Origin: Vibrio crassostreae 9ZC13
GTDB lineage: Bacteria > Pseudomonadota > Gammaproteobacteria > Enterobacterales > Vibrionaceae
Direction: 5' to 3'
Length of the DNA: 64,000 bases
Assembly (NCBI RefSeq): GCF_000272045.2
Contig: NZ_AJYZ02000019.1
Coordinates: 1,486,446 to 1,550,445 of the forward strand
The notes under the pieces were generated by a model. That model searched no databases. It had not been told where the DNA came from and worked only from the letters and a program-made list of their open reading frames with translations. This document shows, in pieces, positions 53,771 through 63,994 of this stretch. The position numbers were made by a program, and so were the translations under genes. The number at the start of each line of letters is the position of its first letter. Positions within the stretch are counted from its first letter, which is position 1.

Positions 53771-53780
53771 TGAACGTTCA
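53771..53780. promoter_or_regulatory. Candidate BetI operator
   Basis: The perfect palindrome TGAACGTTCA lies 23 bp before the betI start, in an AT-rich promoter. TetR-type repressors such as BetI bind palindromes in this position; assignment to BetI is inference. Confidence 0.5.
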
Positions 53781-53803
53781 ATATAAAATAAAAGGACTAA
53801 GAA

Positions 53804-54406
53804 ATGCCGAAGGTTGGGATGCCTGATATACGTAAACCACAGCTTGTTCAAGCCACCATGACGGTGATTGATCGAGTGGGTTTGCATGCCGCGAGTATTG
53901 CGTTGATCAGCAAAGAAGCGGGAGTCTCCACTGGCATTATTAATCACTATTTTGGTGGAAAGCATGGGCTGCTAGAAGAGACCATGCGTGAAATCCTTCG
54001 CCAACTTTCCAATACCATCACCACGTCACTAAAAGCACTTCCTGTTGATGCTCACCAACAGAGAATTAACGCGATCATCGATGGTAACTTCGAAGGTTAC
54101 CAAGCAGAAAATAAGGTCGCGAAGGCGTGGTTGGCATTTTGGTCATATTCAATGCATGACGAGCAGCTGAAAAGACTGCAACGTGTGAATGAAAAACGTT
54201 TGATTTCACACTTACGTCTTGAGTTGAAAGGTATTTTGAATCATGAACAAGCGGATCTCGTTGCTCACGGGATTGCGTCTCTGATTGATGGTTTGTGGCT
54301 GAGAGGCACATTAAACCCAGATGGTATCGATGCTCAAAAGGCGCGTGCCATCATCAATGATTATCTAGATAAACAACTTACGTTCTACTCGTGTCACAGC
54401 AAATAG
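53804..54406 (+). CDS. betI: Choline-responsive TetR-family repressor
   Basis: 200 residues. The N-terminal TetR helix-turn-helix (about 8-55, [47 protein letters not shown]) and the C-terminal region ([27 protein letters not shown]) match BetI. It represses the bet genes and is relieved by choline. It starts the operon betI-betB-betA-choX-choW-choV. AAAAGGAC lies upstream of ATG 53804. A 125-bp gap to betB contains a short AGAGCA-type repeat. Confidence 0.95.
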   Translation: MPKVGMPDIRKPQLVQATMTVIDRVGLHAASIALISKEAGVSTGIINHYFGGKHGLLEETMREILRQLSNTITTSLKALPVDAHQQRINAIIDGNFEGYQAENKVAKAWLAFWSYSMHDEQLKRLQRVNEKRLISHLRLELKGILNHEQADLVAHGIASLIDGLWLRGTLNPDGIDAQKARAIINDYLDKQLTFYSCHSK

Positions 54407-54531
54407 ATCGCAGTGGTAGCGCTAGACGTTGAGCTAGAGCAAGAGCAAGAGCTAGAACGACCACTATTCGCACCTAATACTCACATATAGACCAGTAGAG
54501 TCTAATAACAATAATTAAGTCAGAATCTCAA

Positions 54532-55992
54532 ATGGAAATGAACTCGTTATACATCGATGGCGCAGCGGTTAAAGCAACCTCTGGTGAAACCTTTGATAGC
54601 ATTAACCCTGCAAACGGTGAACCTATCACGACGTTAGGCCAAGCATCTTCTGCGGATGTCGACAGTGCTATTGAATCTGCGAAACGCGGATTTGCGGTAT
54701 GGTCAGCAATGACCGCTGTGGAACGCAGCCGCATTCTTTTGAAGGCAGTGGAAATACTTAGAGCTCGAAATAATGACCTTGCAAATCTTGAGGTTGTTGA
54801 TACGGGCAAGCCTCTGCAAGAAGCGATTGAAGTGGATGTGGCGTCTGGCGCTGATGTTATTGAATACTTTGCTGGTTTGGCTCCAACGCTACAAGGCGAC
54901 CAACAGCCGCTGAGCGAATCTCAATTTTTCTACACTCGCCGCGAGCCGCTAGGCATTTGTGCGGGCATTGGCGCGTGGAACTACCCAATTCAAATCGCGA
55001 TGTGGAAATCGGCTCCGGCATTGGCCGCGGGTAACGCGATGATTTTCAAACCTTCAGAAGAAACGCCGCTAACGGCGCTCAAGCTTGCAGAGATCTTTAC
55101 CGAAGCTGGTCTTCCTGATGGCGTGTTCAACGTGGTTCAGGGCGATTACCGTGTTGGTCAGATGCTAACGGCGCACCCAGATATCGCGAAAGTATCGTTC
55201 ACGGGCGAAACCGGTACCGGTAAAGCGGTAATGGCAGACAGCGCTAAGACGCTGAAATCAGTCACCATGGAACTTGGCGGCAAGTCACCGATGATCGTGT
55301 TTGATGATGCGAAATTGGATGATGCAGTTTCAGCTTCGATGGTGGCTAACTTCTACACCCAAGGCGAAGTGTGTACTAACGGTACTCGCGTTTACGTTCA
55401 TGAAAATATCTACAACGATTTCATCGACCAACTTAAAACACGCACTGAAAAGCTCATCATTGGTAACCCAATGGACATGGAGACTCAGATCGGCGCGTTG
55501 ATTTCTAAAGAACACCTTTCAAAAGTCCTTGAAGCGATTGAGCTAGCTAAACAGTCGGGCGCAACCCTGCTGACGGGCGGCTATCAAGTGACAGACAACG
55601 GCCTCGAAAACGGTAATTTTGTTATCCCAACCGTGTTTGTGGATTGCGAAGACAACATGCCTCACGTTCAACAAGAGATCTTCGGGCCTGTGATGTCAGT
55701 GTTGAAGTTTTCGGACGAAGACGATGTGATTCGCCGTGCAAACGACACCAAATACGGCCTTGCGGCTGGTGTGTTCACGCAAAACCTTTCTCGTGCGCAC
55801 CGTGTTATTCACCAAATGCAGGCGGGTATTTGTTGGGTTAATACGTGGGGTGACTCACCAGCAGAAATGCCAGTTGGCGGTTACAAGCTTTCGGGTATTG
55901 GCCGTGAAAATGGACCAGAAACTCTACTTCACTATACGCAGACTAAGAGCATTCTTATTGAACTTGGCGACTACGCCAGCCCTTATGCCTAA
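54532..55992 (+). CDS. betB: Betaine aldehyde dehydrogenase
   Basis: 486 residues of the ALDH family. Nucleophile Cys281 lies in [11 protein letters not shown], with the general base Glu in TMELGGKSP and the NAD loop [11 protein letters not shown]. It oxidises betaine aldehyde to glycine betaine, an osmoprotectant, in the cytoplasm. It follows betI and precedes betA in one operon. Length and motifs agree with E. coli BetB. Confidence 0.96.
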   Translation: MEMNSLYIDGAAVKATSGETFDSINPANGEPITTLGQASSADVDSAIESAKRGFAVWSAMTAVERSRILLKAVEILRARNNDLANLEVVDTGKPLQEAIEVDVASGADVIEYFAGLAPTLQGDQQPLSESQFFYTRREPLGICAGIGAWNYPIQIAMWKSAPALAAGNAMIFKPSEETPLTALKLAEIFTEAGLPDGVFNVVQGDYRVGQMLTAHPDIAKVSFTGETGTGKAVMADSAKTLKSVTMELGGKSPMIVFDDAKLDDAVSASMVANFYTQGEVCTNGTRVYVHENIYNDFIDQLKTRTEKLIIGNPMDMETQIGALISKEHLSKVLEAIELAKQSGATLLTGGYQVTDNGLENGNFVIPTVFVDCEDNMPHVQQEIFGPVMSVLKFSDEDDVIRRANDTKYGLAAGVFTQNLSRAHRVIHQMQAGICWVNTWGDSPAEMPVGGYKLSGIGRENGPETLLHYTQTKSILIELGDYASPYA

Positions 55993-56064
55993 CGCGTAAC
56001 ACTCAATTTTATGGGTTAGCTTAACAGAGCTAGCCCTACTGACTCATCTCAGGGAAATCAAAAC

Positions 56065-57777
56065 ATGGAACAACGCTACGATTATATTATCGTCGGCGCG
56101 GGTTCGGCCGGCTGTGTGTTAGCGGATAGGCTAACGGAAAGCGGTGAACATAGCGTTTTATTACTGGAAGCTGGTGGCACGGATAAGAGTATTTTTATCC
56201 AAATGCCAACCGCGCTTTCTTACCCAATGAATACTGAAAAGTACGCTTGGCAATTTGAAACAGAGAAAGAACCGGGCCTTGATGGACGTGAACTGCACTG
56301 CCCACGTGGCAAAGTGTTAGGCGGCAGCTCATCGATCAACGGCATGGTTTATGTTCGTGGCCACGCGTGTGATTTTGACCAATGGGAAGAAGAGGGCGCT
56401 GCGGGTTGGAACTATCAAGCATGCTTGCCTTACTTCCGCCGCGCTGAATCATGGAACAAAGGCGGTGATGAATACCGTGGTGACAATGGCCCTGTCGGCA
56501 CTTGTAATGGTAACGATATGGAGCTTAACCCGCTTTACCAAGCATTCATCGATGCAGGTAAAGACGCTGGTTACCCAGAAACCAACGATTACAACGGCTA
56601 CCAGCAAGAAGGCTTCGGCACTATGCATATGACGGTAGACAAGGGTGTTAGAGCCTCAACCTCTAACGCTTATTTACGTCGAGCATTGAAGCGTTCAAAC
56701 CTGACCTTGAAGAAAGGTATCGTGGCGCGTCGTTTCTTACTTGAAGCACAAGACTCAAATGGTCAATCGGGCTTGAAAGCCGTCGGTGTCGAGTTTGAAA
56801 AGTCAGGAAATACCCAGGTGGCTGTGGCGAACAAAGAAGTGATCTCTTCTGCGGGTTCTATCGGTTCTGTTCAACTGCTGCAGCTTTCTGGTATCGGCCC
56901 GAAAGCCGTGCTTGAAAAGGCCGGCGTTGAAGTTAAACACGAACTAAGCGGTGTCGGTGAAAACCTTCAAGATCACCTAGAAGTGTACTTCCAATATCAC
57001 TGCAACGAACCGATCACACTCAACAGCAAGCTTGGCTTGGTGAGCAAAGGCATGATTGGCGCGGAATGGATTCTGACTCGCAAAGGTCTGGGTGCTACTA
57101 ACCACTTTGAATCGTGTGCGTTCATTCGCTCTCGTAAAGGATTGAAGTGGCCAAACATTCAATATCACTTCCTGCCAGCAGCGATGCGTTACGACGGACA
57201 AGCGGCCTTTGATGGTCACGGTTTCCAAGTACACGTTGGGCCTAATAAGCCAGAAAGTCGCGGTACGGTTGCGATCACTTCTGCTGATCCGCATGCCAAG
57301 CCAGAGATCATTTTCAACTACATCTCGACTGAACAAGATCGCCAAGATTGGCGCGATTGTATTCGTCTAACGCGTGAGATTTTGTCTCAACCAGCAATGG
57401 ATGCTTACCGAGGTGAAGAGATTCAGCCGGGTATAAGTGTGACTTCCGATGAAGCAATCGACGAATGGGTTAAACAGAACGTGGAAAGTGCGTACCACCC
57501 TTCATGTGGCTGCAAAATGGGCGCTGATGATGATCCAATGGCAGTGCTTGATGAAGAGTGTCGCGTTCGCGGCATTGATAATCTGCGCGTTGTTGACTCA
57601 TCGGTTTTCCCAACCATTCCAAACGGCAATTTGAACGCCCCGACCATTATGGTTGCTGAGCGTGCTTCCGATTTGATTTTAGGTAAGCCGATGCTCAAAG
57701 CGCAGGACGTTCCAGTGTGGATTGCACCTGAGTGGCAAGAGAAGCAAAGAATAAATAAACCAGTAAGAGAAGCGTAA
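56065..57777 (+). CDS. betA: Choline dehydrogenase
   Basis: 570 residues of the GMC oxidoreductase family. The FAD site is in [17 protein letters not shown] (6-22). The GMC signature [20 protein letters not shown] and the second signature around [19 protein letters not shown] are present, and the catalytic His478 lies in [12 protein letters not shown]. It oxidises choline to betaine aldehyde, passing electrons to the respiratory chain at the inner membrane. CTCAGGGA precedes ATG 56065. Confidence 0.96.
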   Translation: MEQRYDYIIVGAGSAGCVLADRLTESGEHSVLLLEAGGTDKSIFIQMPTALSYPMNTEKYAWQFETEKEPGLDGRELHCPRGKVLGGSSSINGMVYVRGHACDFDQWEEEGAAGWNYQACLPYFRRAESWNKGGDEYRGDNGPVGTCNGNDMELNPLYQAFIDAGKDAGYPETNDYNGYQQEGFGTMHMTVDKGVRASTSNAYLRRALKRSNLTLKKGIVARRFLLEAQDSNGQSGLKAVGVEFEKSGNTQVAVANKEVISSAGSIGSVQLLQLSGIGPKAVLEKAGVEVKHELSGVGENLQDHLEVYFQYHCNEPITLNSKLGLVSKGMIGAEWILTRKGLGATNHFESCAFIRSRKGLKWPNIQYHFLPAAMRYDGQAAFDGHGFQVHVGPNKPESRGTVAITSADPHAKPEIIFNYISTEQDRQDWRDCIRLTREILSQPAMDAYRGEEIQPGISVTSDEAIDEWVKQNVESAYHPSCGCKMGADDDPMAVLDEECRVRGIDNLRVVDSSVFPTIPNGNLNAPTIMVAERASDLILGKPMLKAQDVPVWIAPEWQEKQRINKPVREA

Positions 57778-57904
57778 GCCTCTGTTATTAGTTCAAAAAT
57801 AGAAAAAGCAAAAAGTAACAACAAAAATTAGTCAAAAGTCAGAAGAACTGCTCTCTATCGGTGTTGATATCGAGCAGAAAAAGGAAAGATAAAAAGGAAC
57901 CATT

Positions 57905-58876
57905 ATGACGACTCTAAATATTCAGAACATGACCACGAAAACGTTAACAGCACTAGCCATCAGTTCATTTGCATTTGGTGCTAACGCTTCTATTGAACCA
58001 CAGCAATGTGAAAACGTCCGCTTCGCTGATGTAGGCTGGACTGACATTACCGCAACAACCGCCGTTACTTCTGAACTATTAAAAGGCCTTGGTTACAAAA
58101 CCAAAACCGACCTACTTTCAGTACCGGTGACTTACTCTTCAATGGCGAACGGCGATATTGATGTATTCCTAGGTAACTGGATGCCAACCATGGAAGGCGA
58201 TATTGCTAAGTACCGTGAAGCGGGCACGGTTGAGACCGTGCGTGCCAACCTTGAAGGCGCAAAATACACACTAGCTGTACCAAAATATGTGTACGACTCT
58301 GGCGTAAAAAGCTTCGCAGACTTAGCAAAACATGCCGACAAATTTAAAGACCGCATCTACGGCATCGAGCCGGGTAACGACGGTAACCGCTTAATCCAAT
58401 CAATGATTGATTCAGACGCGTTTGGCTTGAAAGATTTCAGCCTAGTGGAATCAAGTGAAGCGGGCATGGTATCGCAAGTATCTCGCGCTGCTCGTCGTAG
58501 CCAGTGGATCGTTTACCTTGGTTGGGCACCGCACCCAATGAACAGCAATGTTGAGATGGAATATCTATCAGGTGGTGACGACTTCTTCGGCCCGAACTAC
58601 GGCGGAGCAAATGTTTACACCAATGTTCGTTCAAACTACCTGTCTGAATGTGCAAACGTCGGTCAACTTCTACAAAACCTAGAATTCACTCTAGAGATGG
58701 AAAACCAGTTGATGGAAGAGATTCTTAACCAAAAAGTGAAGCCAGAAAAAGCCGCTCAACAATGGTTGAACAAGAACCCTCAACAAGTTGAAGCTTGGTT
58801 AGACAACGTAAAAACGCATAAAGGTGAATCAGCGACTCAAGCGGTTACTGAATACCTAAAGCAAGTTAAAGCTTAG
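57905..58876 (+). CDS. choX: Choline ABC transporter substrate-binding protein
   Basis: 323 residues. A signal peptide (about 1-28, FAFGANASIEPQQCE) precedes an OpuAC-type binding domain with DVGWTDITATTAVTSELLKGLGY and the aromatic cage region NWMPTMEGDI and LGWAPHPMN. It is periplasmic and delivers choline to the ChoW/ChoV permease. AAAAGGAACC precedes ATG 57905. A stem-loop after the gene may raise its expression over the membrane components. Confidence 0.92.
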   Translation: MTTLNIQNMTTKTLTALAISSFAFGANASIEPQQCENVRFADVGWTDITATTAVTSELLKGLGYKTKTDLLSVPVTYSSMANGDIDVFLGNWMPTMEGDIAKYREAGTVETVRANLEGAKYTLAVPKYVYDSGVKSFADLAKHADKFKDRIYGIEPGNDGNRLIQSMIDSDAFGLKDFSLVESSEAGMVSQVSRAARRSQWIVYLGWAPHPMNSNVEMEYLSGGDDFFGPNYGGANVYTNVRSNYLSECANVGQLLQNLEFTLEMENQLMEEILNQKVKPEKAAQQWLNKNPQQVEAWLDNVKTHKGESATQAVTEYLKQVKA

Positions 58877-58910
58877 TTCTACCTATCTCAACAGCTACAT
58901 AAATAATAAA

Positions 58911-58952
58911 GGTGGGCTTGCCAATTTATCGATTGGTTTGAAGTAGCCCACC
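58911..58952 (+). promoter_or_regulatory. Intercistronic stem-loop between choX and choW
   Basis: GGTGGGCT (58911-58918) pairs with AGCCCACC (58945-58952), with an inner CCAAT/ATTGG stem. There is no T-run. Such structures commonly protect the binding-protein mRNA in transport operons. Confidence 0.7.
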
Positions 58953-58971
58953 CATAATAAAAGGCAATATT

Positions 58972-59814
58972 GTGAATTTTATTACGGAAAACAAAATCCC
59001 TGTCGGACGATGGATGGAAGCGGGTGTTGATTGGCTAACAATCAATGCAGCAGGATTCTTTGACGCTATTTCGATTTTTCTAGAAACCGTCATTATGTTT
59101 TTAGTCGATGTATTTAAGTGGATGCCACCGGCTTTACCAATCGTGATGACCGCGGCGATTGCATGGTACTTACACCGTAAACCCTCGCTTGTGATTTTCG
59201 TGGTTGCAGCTTTGCTGACTATTTTAAACCTTGGCTACTGGCAAGAAATGCTGGAAACCTTTGTCCTCGTGTTTGCAGCGACAACGATTTCCGTATTAAT
59301 TGGCGTTCCAGTTGGCATTATGGCCGCACATCGCCCTTGGTTATATACGGTGCTTAGACCCATTCTTGATTTAATGCAGACGGTTCCAACGTTTGTGTAT
59401 CTGATTCCGACTTTGGTTTTATTCGGCTTGGGCATCGTTCCTGGCTTAATCTCGACCATCATCTTCGCTATTGCCGCGCCAATTCGTTTGACCTACTTAG
59501 GCGTCACCAAAGTGCCTGAAGAGTTGATTGAAGCGGGTAAAGCGTTTGGTGCAAGCCGCATGAAATTGCTGATGAAGGTGGAATTACCGGCCGCTTTACC
59601 AAGCATTATGGCGGGTGTAACTCAATGTATTATGTTGTCGCTTTCGATGGTGGTTATCGCTGCTCTTGTCGGTGCTGACGGACTTGGTAAACCTGTTGTT
59701 CGTGCATTGAACACAGTGAACATCTCACAAGGTTTTGAAGCCGGACTGGCGATCGTATTAGTCGCTATCATTCTTGATCGCTTGTGCAAAACACCAAATC
59801 AAAAGGAGGCTTAA
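58972..59814 (+). CDS. choW: Choline ABC transporter permease
   Basis: 280 residues starting at GTG 58972, with AAAAGGC upstream. About six membrane helices are present, with the binding-protein-dependent transport loop EELIEAGKAFGASRMKLLMKVELPAALPSIMAG (about 185-215), typical of ProW/ChoW permeases. It forms the membrane channel for choline with ChoV and ChoX. Confidence 0.93.
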   Translation: MNFITENKIPVGRWMEAGVDWLTINAAGFFDAISIFLETVIMFLVDVFKWMPPALPIVMTAAIAWYLHRKPSLVIFVVAALLTILNLGYWQEMLETFVLVFAATTISVLIGVPVGIMAAHRPWLYTVLRPILDLMQTVPTFVYLIPTLVLFGLGIVPGLISTIIFAIAAPIRLTYLGVTKVPEELIEAGKAFGASRMKLLMKVELPAALPSIMAGVTQCIMLSLSMVVIAALVGADGLGKPVVRALNTVNISQGFEAGLAIVLVAIILDRLCKTPNQKEA

Positions 59815-59816
59815 TC

Positions 59817-61031
59817 ATGTCTAGCTCTCAGGAAAAAAAGACAATGGATGCGATTACCATTAAAAATCTTGATGTCGTTTTTGGTGATAAGTCGAAGCAA
59901 GCGCTTGAGCTACTCGACCAAGGTAAAACTCGCCAAGAGATCATTGATGAAATTGGCCAAGTCGTGGGTGTAGATAATGTCTCTCTGACGGTTGAAGAAG
60001 GCGAGATCTGCGTGCTGATGGGCTTATCGGGTTCGGGTAAATCTTCGTTGCTTCGTGCTGTGAACGGTTTGAATGAGATCAGCCGTGGTTCATTAGCAAT
60101 CAAAGATGGCGATAAGCTGGTGGATTTAGGTGAACAGTGCGACGAAGCGACACTGCGCCATTTACGCACACACCGTGTTTCTATGGTGTTCCAAAAATTC
60201 GCCTTAATGCCTTGGTTAACCGTGTTAGATAACGTGGCGTTTGGTCTTGAAATGCAAGGCGTCGCCAAAGATGTTCGTCGTGCTAAGGCGCGTGAACAGC
60301 TTGAAATGGTGGGTTTGGCAGAGTGGGAAACCAAGTATCCGCATGAGCTTTCTGGCGGTATGCAGCAACGTGTTGGTCTAGCGCGTGCCTTTGCGATGGA
60401 TACCGACATTCTTCTTATGGATGAACCGTTTTCAGCGCTTGATCCGCTGATTCGTGCGCAGTTGCAAGATGAGCTAATTTTATTGCAAAACAAGCTTAAC
60501 AAAACGATTTTGTTCGTGAGTCATGATTTAGACGAAGCGCTGAAGATTGGTAATAACATTGCGATCATGGAGTCAGGCAAACTGATTCAACACGGTAAGC
60601 CTGAAGAGATCGTACTGACGCCAAAAACCGAATACGTAAAAGACTTCGTTGCTCACACCAACCCACTGAATGTACTTAAAGGTCGCTCTTTGATGCAGCC
60701 TCTTGATTCACTGACGCAAGAGAATGAAAGCTGGAAGATTTGCGATTCTAAAGATCTCTGGATTGAACAGAGCGAAGGTGCTTTATCTGTGAAAGGTGAA
60801 TCTGCTTTGGCGCTTGTTGAGTGGAGTGAGTCTGACGACTTAACTGCGATCAACGAGTCGAGTGTAGTTGTGGCAAGCCCGGAAATTGGCATGCGTGATG
60901 CGATTAAACTGAAACAGCTAAGTAATCACCCGATTTTGCTGGTGGAAGACAATCAACTGGTCGGTATTCTGGATAACAGCGAGTTTTACAACGCACTAAC
61001 GGGTAATTTTCAGATGAATACAGCCGCGTAA
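59817..61031 (+). CDS. choV: Choline ABC transporter ATP-binding protein
   Basis: 404 residues from ATG 59817 with AAAAGGAGG upstream. It begins 3 bases after the choW stop. The ATPase domain has Walker A GLSGSGKSS, signature LSGGMQQRVG and Walker B ILLMDEPFSALD. A C-terminal CBS-like region (about 290-404, ILLVEDNQLVGILDNSEFY) is typical of ProV/OpuA subunits that sense ionic strength. It powers choline uptake and closes the operon. Confidence 0.94.
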   Translation: MSSSQEKKTMDAITIKNLDVVFGDKSKQALELLDQGKTRQEIIDEIGQVVGVDNVSLTVEEGEICVLMGLSGSGKSSLLRAVNGLNEISRGSLAIKDGDKLVDLGEQCDEATLRHLRTHRVSMVFQKFALMPWLTVLDNVAFGLEMQGVAKDVRRAKAREQLEMVGLAEWETKYPHELSGGMQQRVGLARAFAMDTDILLMDEPFSALDPLIRAQLQDELILLQNKLNKTILFVSHDLDEALKIGNNIAIMESGKLIQHGKPEEIVLTPKTEYVKDFVAHTNPLNVLKGRSLMQPLDSLTQENESWKICDSKDLWIEQSEGALSVKGESALALVEWSESDDLTAINESSVVVASPEIGMRDAIKLKQLSNHPILLVEDNQLVGILDNSEFYNALTGNFQMNTAA

Positions 61032-61393
61032 AATTTCGTTTTCCAGCTTGGCGATTAGGGCTGGTTTTTTATTAGGTGGAGAGGGTTAAGTCTCTCTACC
61101 TCTATGATTATTAAAATATATTATTCTTTGAACTTGTATTCTCTGACTCGTTATTTTTGCCTTCATTGAAGCTTTCATTTCCCCTTCATTAAGTAAAAGT
61201 GCCGTACCACGCAAGTTTAGTGGTATAGAAAAGATTGAGAATAGTATGAACATCAGTACAATGCGGAAAAATCAATGAAGTAATTTATCAATTTACAGTG
61301 TAATTCGAGCTCACCTGACGTAAATAATCAGGACATATCATCGCTTCGACGCTGTAAAACCATTCACAGTATATTAGTACAAAGGTCTGCATC
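61032..61393. other. Intergenic region before the MarR gene
   Basis: 362 bp holding the weak choV terminator and the MarR-gene promoter. No frame or strong repeat is seen. Confidence 0.5.
61043..61071 (+). terminator. Probable terminator of the choline operon
   Basis: CCAGC and GCTGG form a 5-bp stem with a 13-nt loop followed by TTTTTT. Confidence 0.65.
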
Positions 61394-61876
61394 TTGGACA
61401 AACATGACGAAATCCTGGTCGCTATTCGCCAAATTATTCGCGCTATCGATTTACATTCGAAAAAGCTGAGTAAAGAGTATGGTTTGACTGGCCCTCAATT
61501 AATCTTAATGAGAGCAATCCAAGAAATGGGTAATGTGACGATCAAAGAATTGTCTAATCACACCAATGTAAGCCAAGCCACCACAACCACGATCATCGAT
61601 CGCTTGGAACTGAATGGCTATGTACAACGTGTTCGCAGCTCGTCAGATCGCCGCAAAGTACACGCAAACCTGACTGAAAAAGGTCAAGAGTTGCTAAACA
61701 ATGCGCCACCACCGCTGCAAGATAACTTCGTTAAAAAATTCCAAAACCTAGAGCCGTGGGAGCAAAGCTTACTGCTTTCTTCAATGCAGCGAGTATCATC
61801 AATGATGAACGCAGAAGACATCGACGCCGCTCCAGTACTTCAACTTGAAGGCATTGCAAACGTAGCCAAGAGCTAA
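61394..61876 (+). CDS. MarR-family transcriptional regulator
   Basis: 160 residues starting at TTG 61394, chosen because AAAGG lies eight bases upstream and no ATG fits the conserved N-terminus. The winged helix-turn-helix has VTIKELSNHTNVSQATTTTIIDRLELNGYVQR followed by the wing RSSSDRRKVHANLTEKG. MarR proteins respond to aromatic or oxidative signals. Its position after the choline operon and before an aldehyde dehydrogenase gives no firm target. Confidence 0.85.
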   Translation: MDKHDEILVAIRQIIRAIDLHSKKLSKEYGLTGPQLILMRAIQEMGNVTIKELSNHTNVSQATTTTIIDRLELNGYVQRVRSSSDRRKVHANLTEKGQELLNNAPPPLQDNFVKKFQNLEPWEQSLLLSSMQRVSSMMNAEDIDAAPVLQLEGIANVAKS

Positions 61877-61923
61877 CCTTATTTATAAATTGTTTATTTA
61901 GAACAACAACTTAAATAATTGTC

Positions 61924-61951
61924 AAATGGTCGCACTAAGCGGCCATTTTTG
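61924..61951 (+). terminator. Terminator after the MarR gene
   Basis: AAATGGTCGC and GCGGCCATTT pair over 10 bp with one G-U, followed by T-rich sequence. Confidence 0.85.
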
Positions 61952-62095
61952 ATCCTGCCATTTAAAATTCTCTATTTGCCTTGCGTGTTAGCTACGCCTT
62001 CTTATTTTAAATTCCCCTGACTTTTTGCCCCGTTTGTAGCCGCCTCATTGGATTGTCATCAAAACTCCATTGACGATTCTTTGACAATAAAATGC

Positions 62096-62111
62096 TAGAC
62101 CGACCGGTCTG
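62096..62111. promoter_or_regulatory. NemR-like operator upstream of the aldehyde dehydrogenase gene
   Basis: TAGACC-GACC-GGTCTG is a near-perfect inverted repeat of the TAGACC-N4-GGTCTA type bound by NemR-like TetR regulators that respond to electrophiles. It lies 42 bp before ATG 62153. Confidence 0.55.
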
Positions 62112-62152
62112 TTGTGTATTGTTGTGTGTTCATCTTAACCACGAGGTGATGT

Positions 62153-63568
62153 ATGAAACACGAATTGACGCCAACACAAATGACCATGACGTTGAACAGC
62201 ATGCAGGGAGCTTTTGCACAGAAACCGATGCCAGCGATATCGGAGAGAATTGAGCAGCTGCTCGCACTTAAATCTGCGCTAATCGATTACACAGATCGTT
62301 TGTGTGTAGCCGTGAGTGAGGACTATGGTCACCGCAGCCGACAAGACACTTTGATGGCTGACATATTGCCTTGTATCGGAAATATTGATCACAGCATTGA
62401 GTGTTTACCTCATTGGTCGACATCTTCGATTCGTCATTCCGGCCCATTGCTTTCAACCTCTCGTGTTGAAGTGGTTTATCAACCCAAAGGCGTCGTCGGG
62501 ATTATTGCTCCGTGGAATTTCCCGATCATGTTATCCGTCGGCCCACTTATTTCGGCGCTGGCTGCGGGAAATCGCGCCATGATCAAGATGAGCGAATTTA
62601 CCCCAGCGACGAACCAAGTATTAACAGCGCTATTGGCGGAAGTTTTCCATGCCGATGAGGTGTGCTTGGTTGAAGGTGAGGTAGAAATCGCAGCCGCATT
62701 TTCGGCGTTGCCGTTTGATCATCTTCTGTTTACAGGGTCAACCCAAGTGGGTCGCCAAGTGATGAAGTCAGCGGCTGATACGCTAACCCCAGTCAAGCTA
62801 GAGCTGGGTGGAAAGTCGCCGGTTATCGTGGCAGAAGACATGCCGATTGATATTGCGGTAGAGCGAATTATTTATGGTAAAAGCCTAAACAACGGCCAAG
62901 TATGTGTCGCTCCAGATTACGTGCTACTCCCTGAAGATAAGCTCGAAGCCTTCATTTTGGAGTACAAAAAACAATATCAACAGCTATTTGATGAAGGGAT
63001 CTACTCTGAGAGTTTAACCTCGCTCATTAACCCTCGCCAATGTGATCGTATTGCTGGTCTGTTGAATGAAGAGCAGGAAGCTGGGACACGAATCGTTGCT
63101 TGCCATGACGAATCGATGGACCTAAATACTCATCGGTTGGTGACACATTTGATCGTTGAACCAAGCCTGTCATCCAAGGTGATGAACGAAGAAATTTTCG
63201 GCCCATTATTACCTTTGATTACGTATCGCAATGTCGAAGAGGCGTTCCAAGTCATCAATAGCAAACCAAGGCCGTTAGCACTCTACCTGATGAGCTTTGA
63301 TTTGAGTTTACAGGCTCAGGTTAAGCACCAAGTTCACTCCGGTGGCATGTGTATTAATGACTGTGTTTTCCATTTAGCGGTTGATGACGCGCCGTTTGGT
63401 GGCATTGGCGAATCAGGCCAGGGCAATTATCACGGTAAAGAAGGGTTTATCACTTTCTCTCACGCTAAAACTGTGTTGGAAACAGGTTTAGATCACCGCG
63501 TTAAGCATCTGTTTTCAAAAGAAGACAACGAATTAAAAACCGCAGTGATGGGCATGCTTGGCCAGTAA
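62153..63568 (+). CDS. calB: Coniferyl-aldehyde-dehydrogenase-like ALDH
   Basis: 471 residues of the ALDH family, closest in pattern to coniferyl aldehyde dehydrogenase (EVVYQPKGVVGIIAPWNFPIML, LFTGSTQVGRQVMKSA, LELGGKSPVIV). Nucleophile Cys251 lies in NNGQVCVAPDY. It probably oxidises aromatic or long-chain aldehydes; the exact substrate in Vibrio is not known. Its N-terminus fits members that lack a targeting signal. A NemR-like box upstream suggests induction by reactive aldehydes. Confidence 0.85.
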   Translation: MKHELTPTQMTMTLNSMQGAFAQKPMPAISERIEQLLALKSALIDYTDRLCVAVSEDYGHRSRQDTLMADILPCIGNIDHSIECLPHWSTSSIRHSGPLLSTSRVEVVYQPKGVVGIIAPWNFPIMLSVGPLISALAAGNRAMIKMSEFTPATNQVLTALLAEVFHADEVCLVEGEVEIAAAFSALPFDHLLFTGSTQVGRQVMKSAADTLTPVKLELGGKSPVIVAEDMPIDIAVERIIYGKSLNNGQVCVAPDYVLLPEDKLEAFILEYKKQYQQLFDEGIYSESLTSLINPRQCDRIAGLLNEEQEAGTRIVACHDESMDLNTHRLVTHLIVEPSLSSKVMNEEIFGPLLPLITYRNVEEAFQVINSKPRPLALYLMSFDLSLQAQVKHQVHSGGMCINDCVFHLAVDDAPFGGIGESGQGNYHGKEGFITFSHAKTVLETGLDHRVKHLFSKEDNELKTAVMGMLGQ

Positions 63569-63640
63569 ATCACTGTTGGTATGACACTGTTTATTTTTCA
63601 AAAAGTTATTTTCACGAAATTATTTTAAGAGGTTACTTTT

Positions 63641-63994
63641 ATGTTGGAACGTTTTTTTGAACGTACGATCAAATCGTATTTGATGATTACAGGTTTCTTA
63701 ACGGCGACGGCTTTTTCCACTTTCCTAGCGCCTGATTGGAGTATGCAGACGCTGTTCTCGTACAACGATACCATGATGGAAAACAAAGAGTATTTGCTCG
63801 GTACTTATCAACACTGGGGTGTGGTGGTTGGCTGTATTGGTGTGTTGTTGATGTTCTCGGCGAAGTACAAATCGCTGCGTACCTCAACCATGATTTACAG
63901 CGCATTTGAGAAGTCGATGTTTGTTGGCATCTTCTTATACAACGTGTGTATCAACGATTATGAGTGGTTCTATGGCAGCAACTCAAGAGTATGA
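63641..63994 (+). CDS. Small membrane protein downstream of calB
   Basis: 117 residues with three likely membrane helices (about 12-30, 58-76 and 86-106) and the motif YQHWGVVVGCIGVLLMFSAKY. I recognise no family. AAGAGG precedes ATG 63641. It starts 72 bp after calB with no terminator between, so it is probably co-transcribed. Its stop overlaps an ATG in an ATGA (63991-63994) that may start the next gene beyond the window. Confidence 0.7.
   Translation: MLERFFERTIKSYLMITGFLTATAFSTFLAPDWSMQTLFSYNDTMMENKEYLLGTYQHWGVVVGCIGVLLMFSAKYKSLRTSTMIYSAFEKSMFVGIFLYNVCINDYEWFYGSNSRV

Larger units (their letters stand above)
53374..53803. other. Intergenic region before betI
   Basis: About 430 bp, AT-rich. 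It holds the lipoprotein-gene terminator near its left end and the betI promoter with a palindromic box at its right end. The middle shows no frame or strong repeat. Confidence 0.5.
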
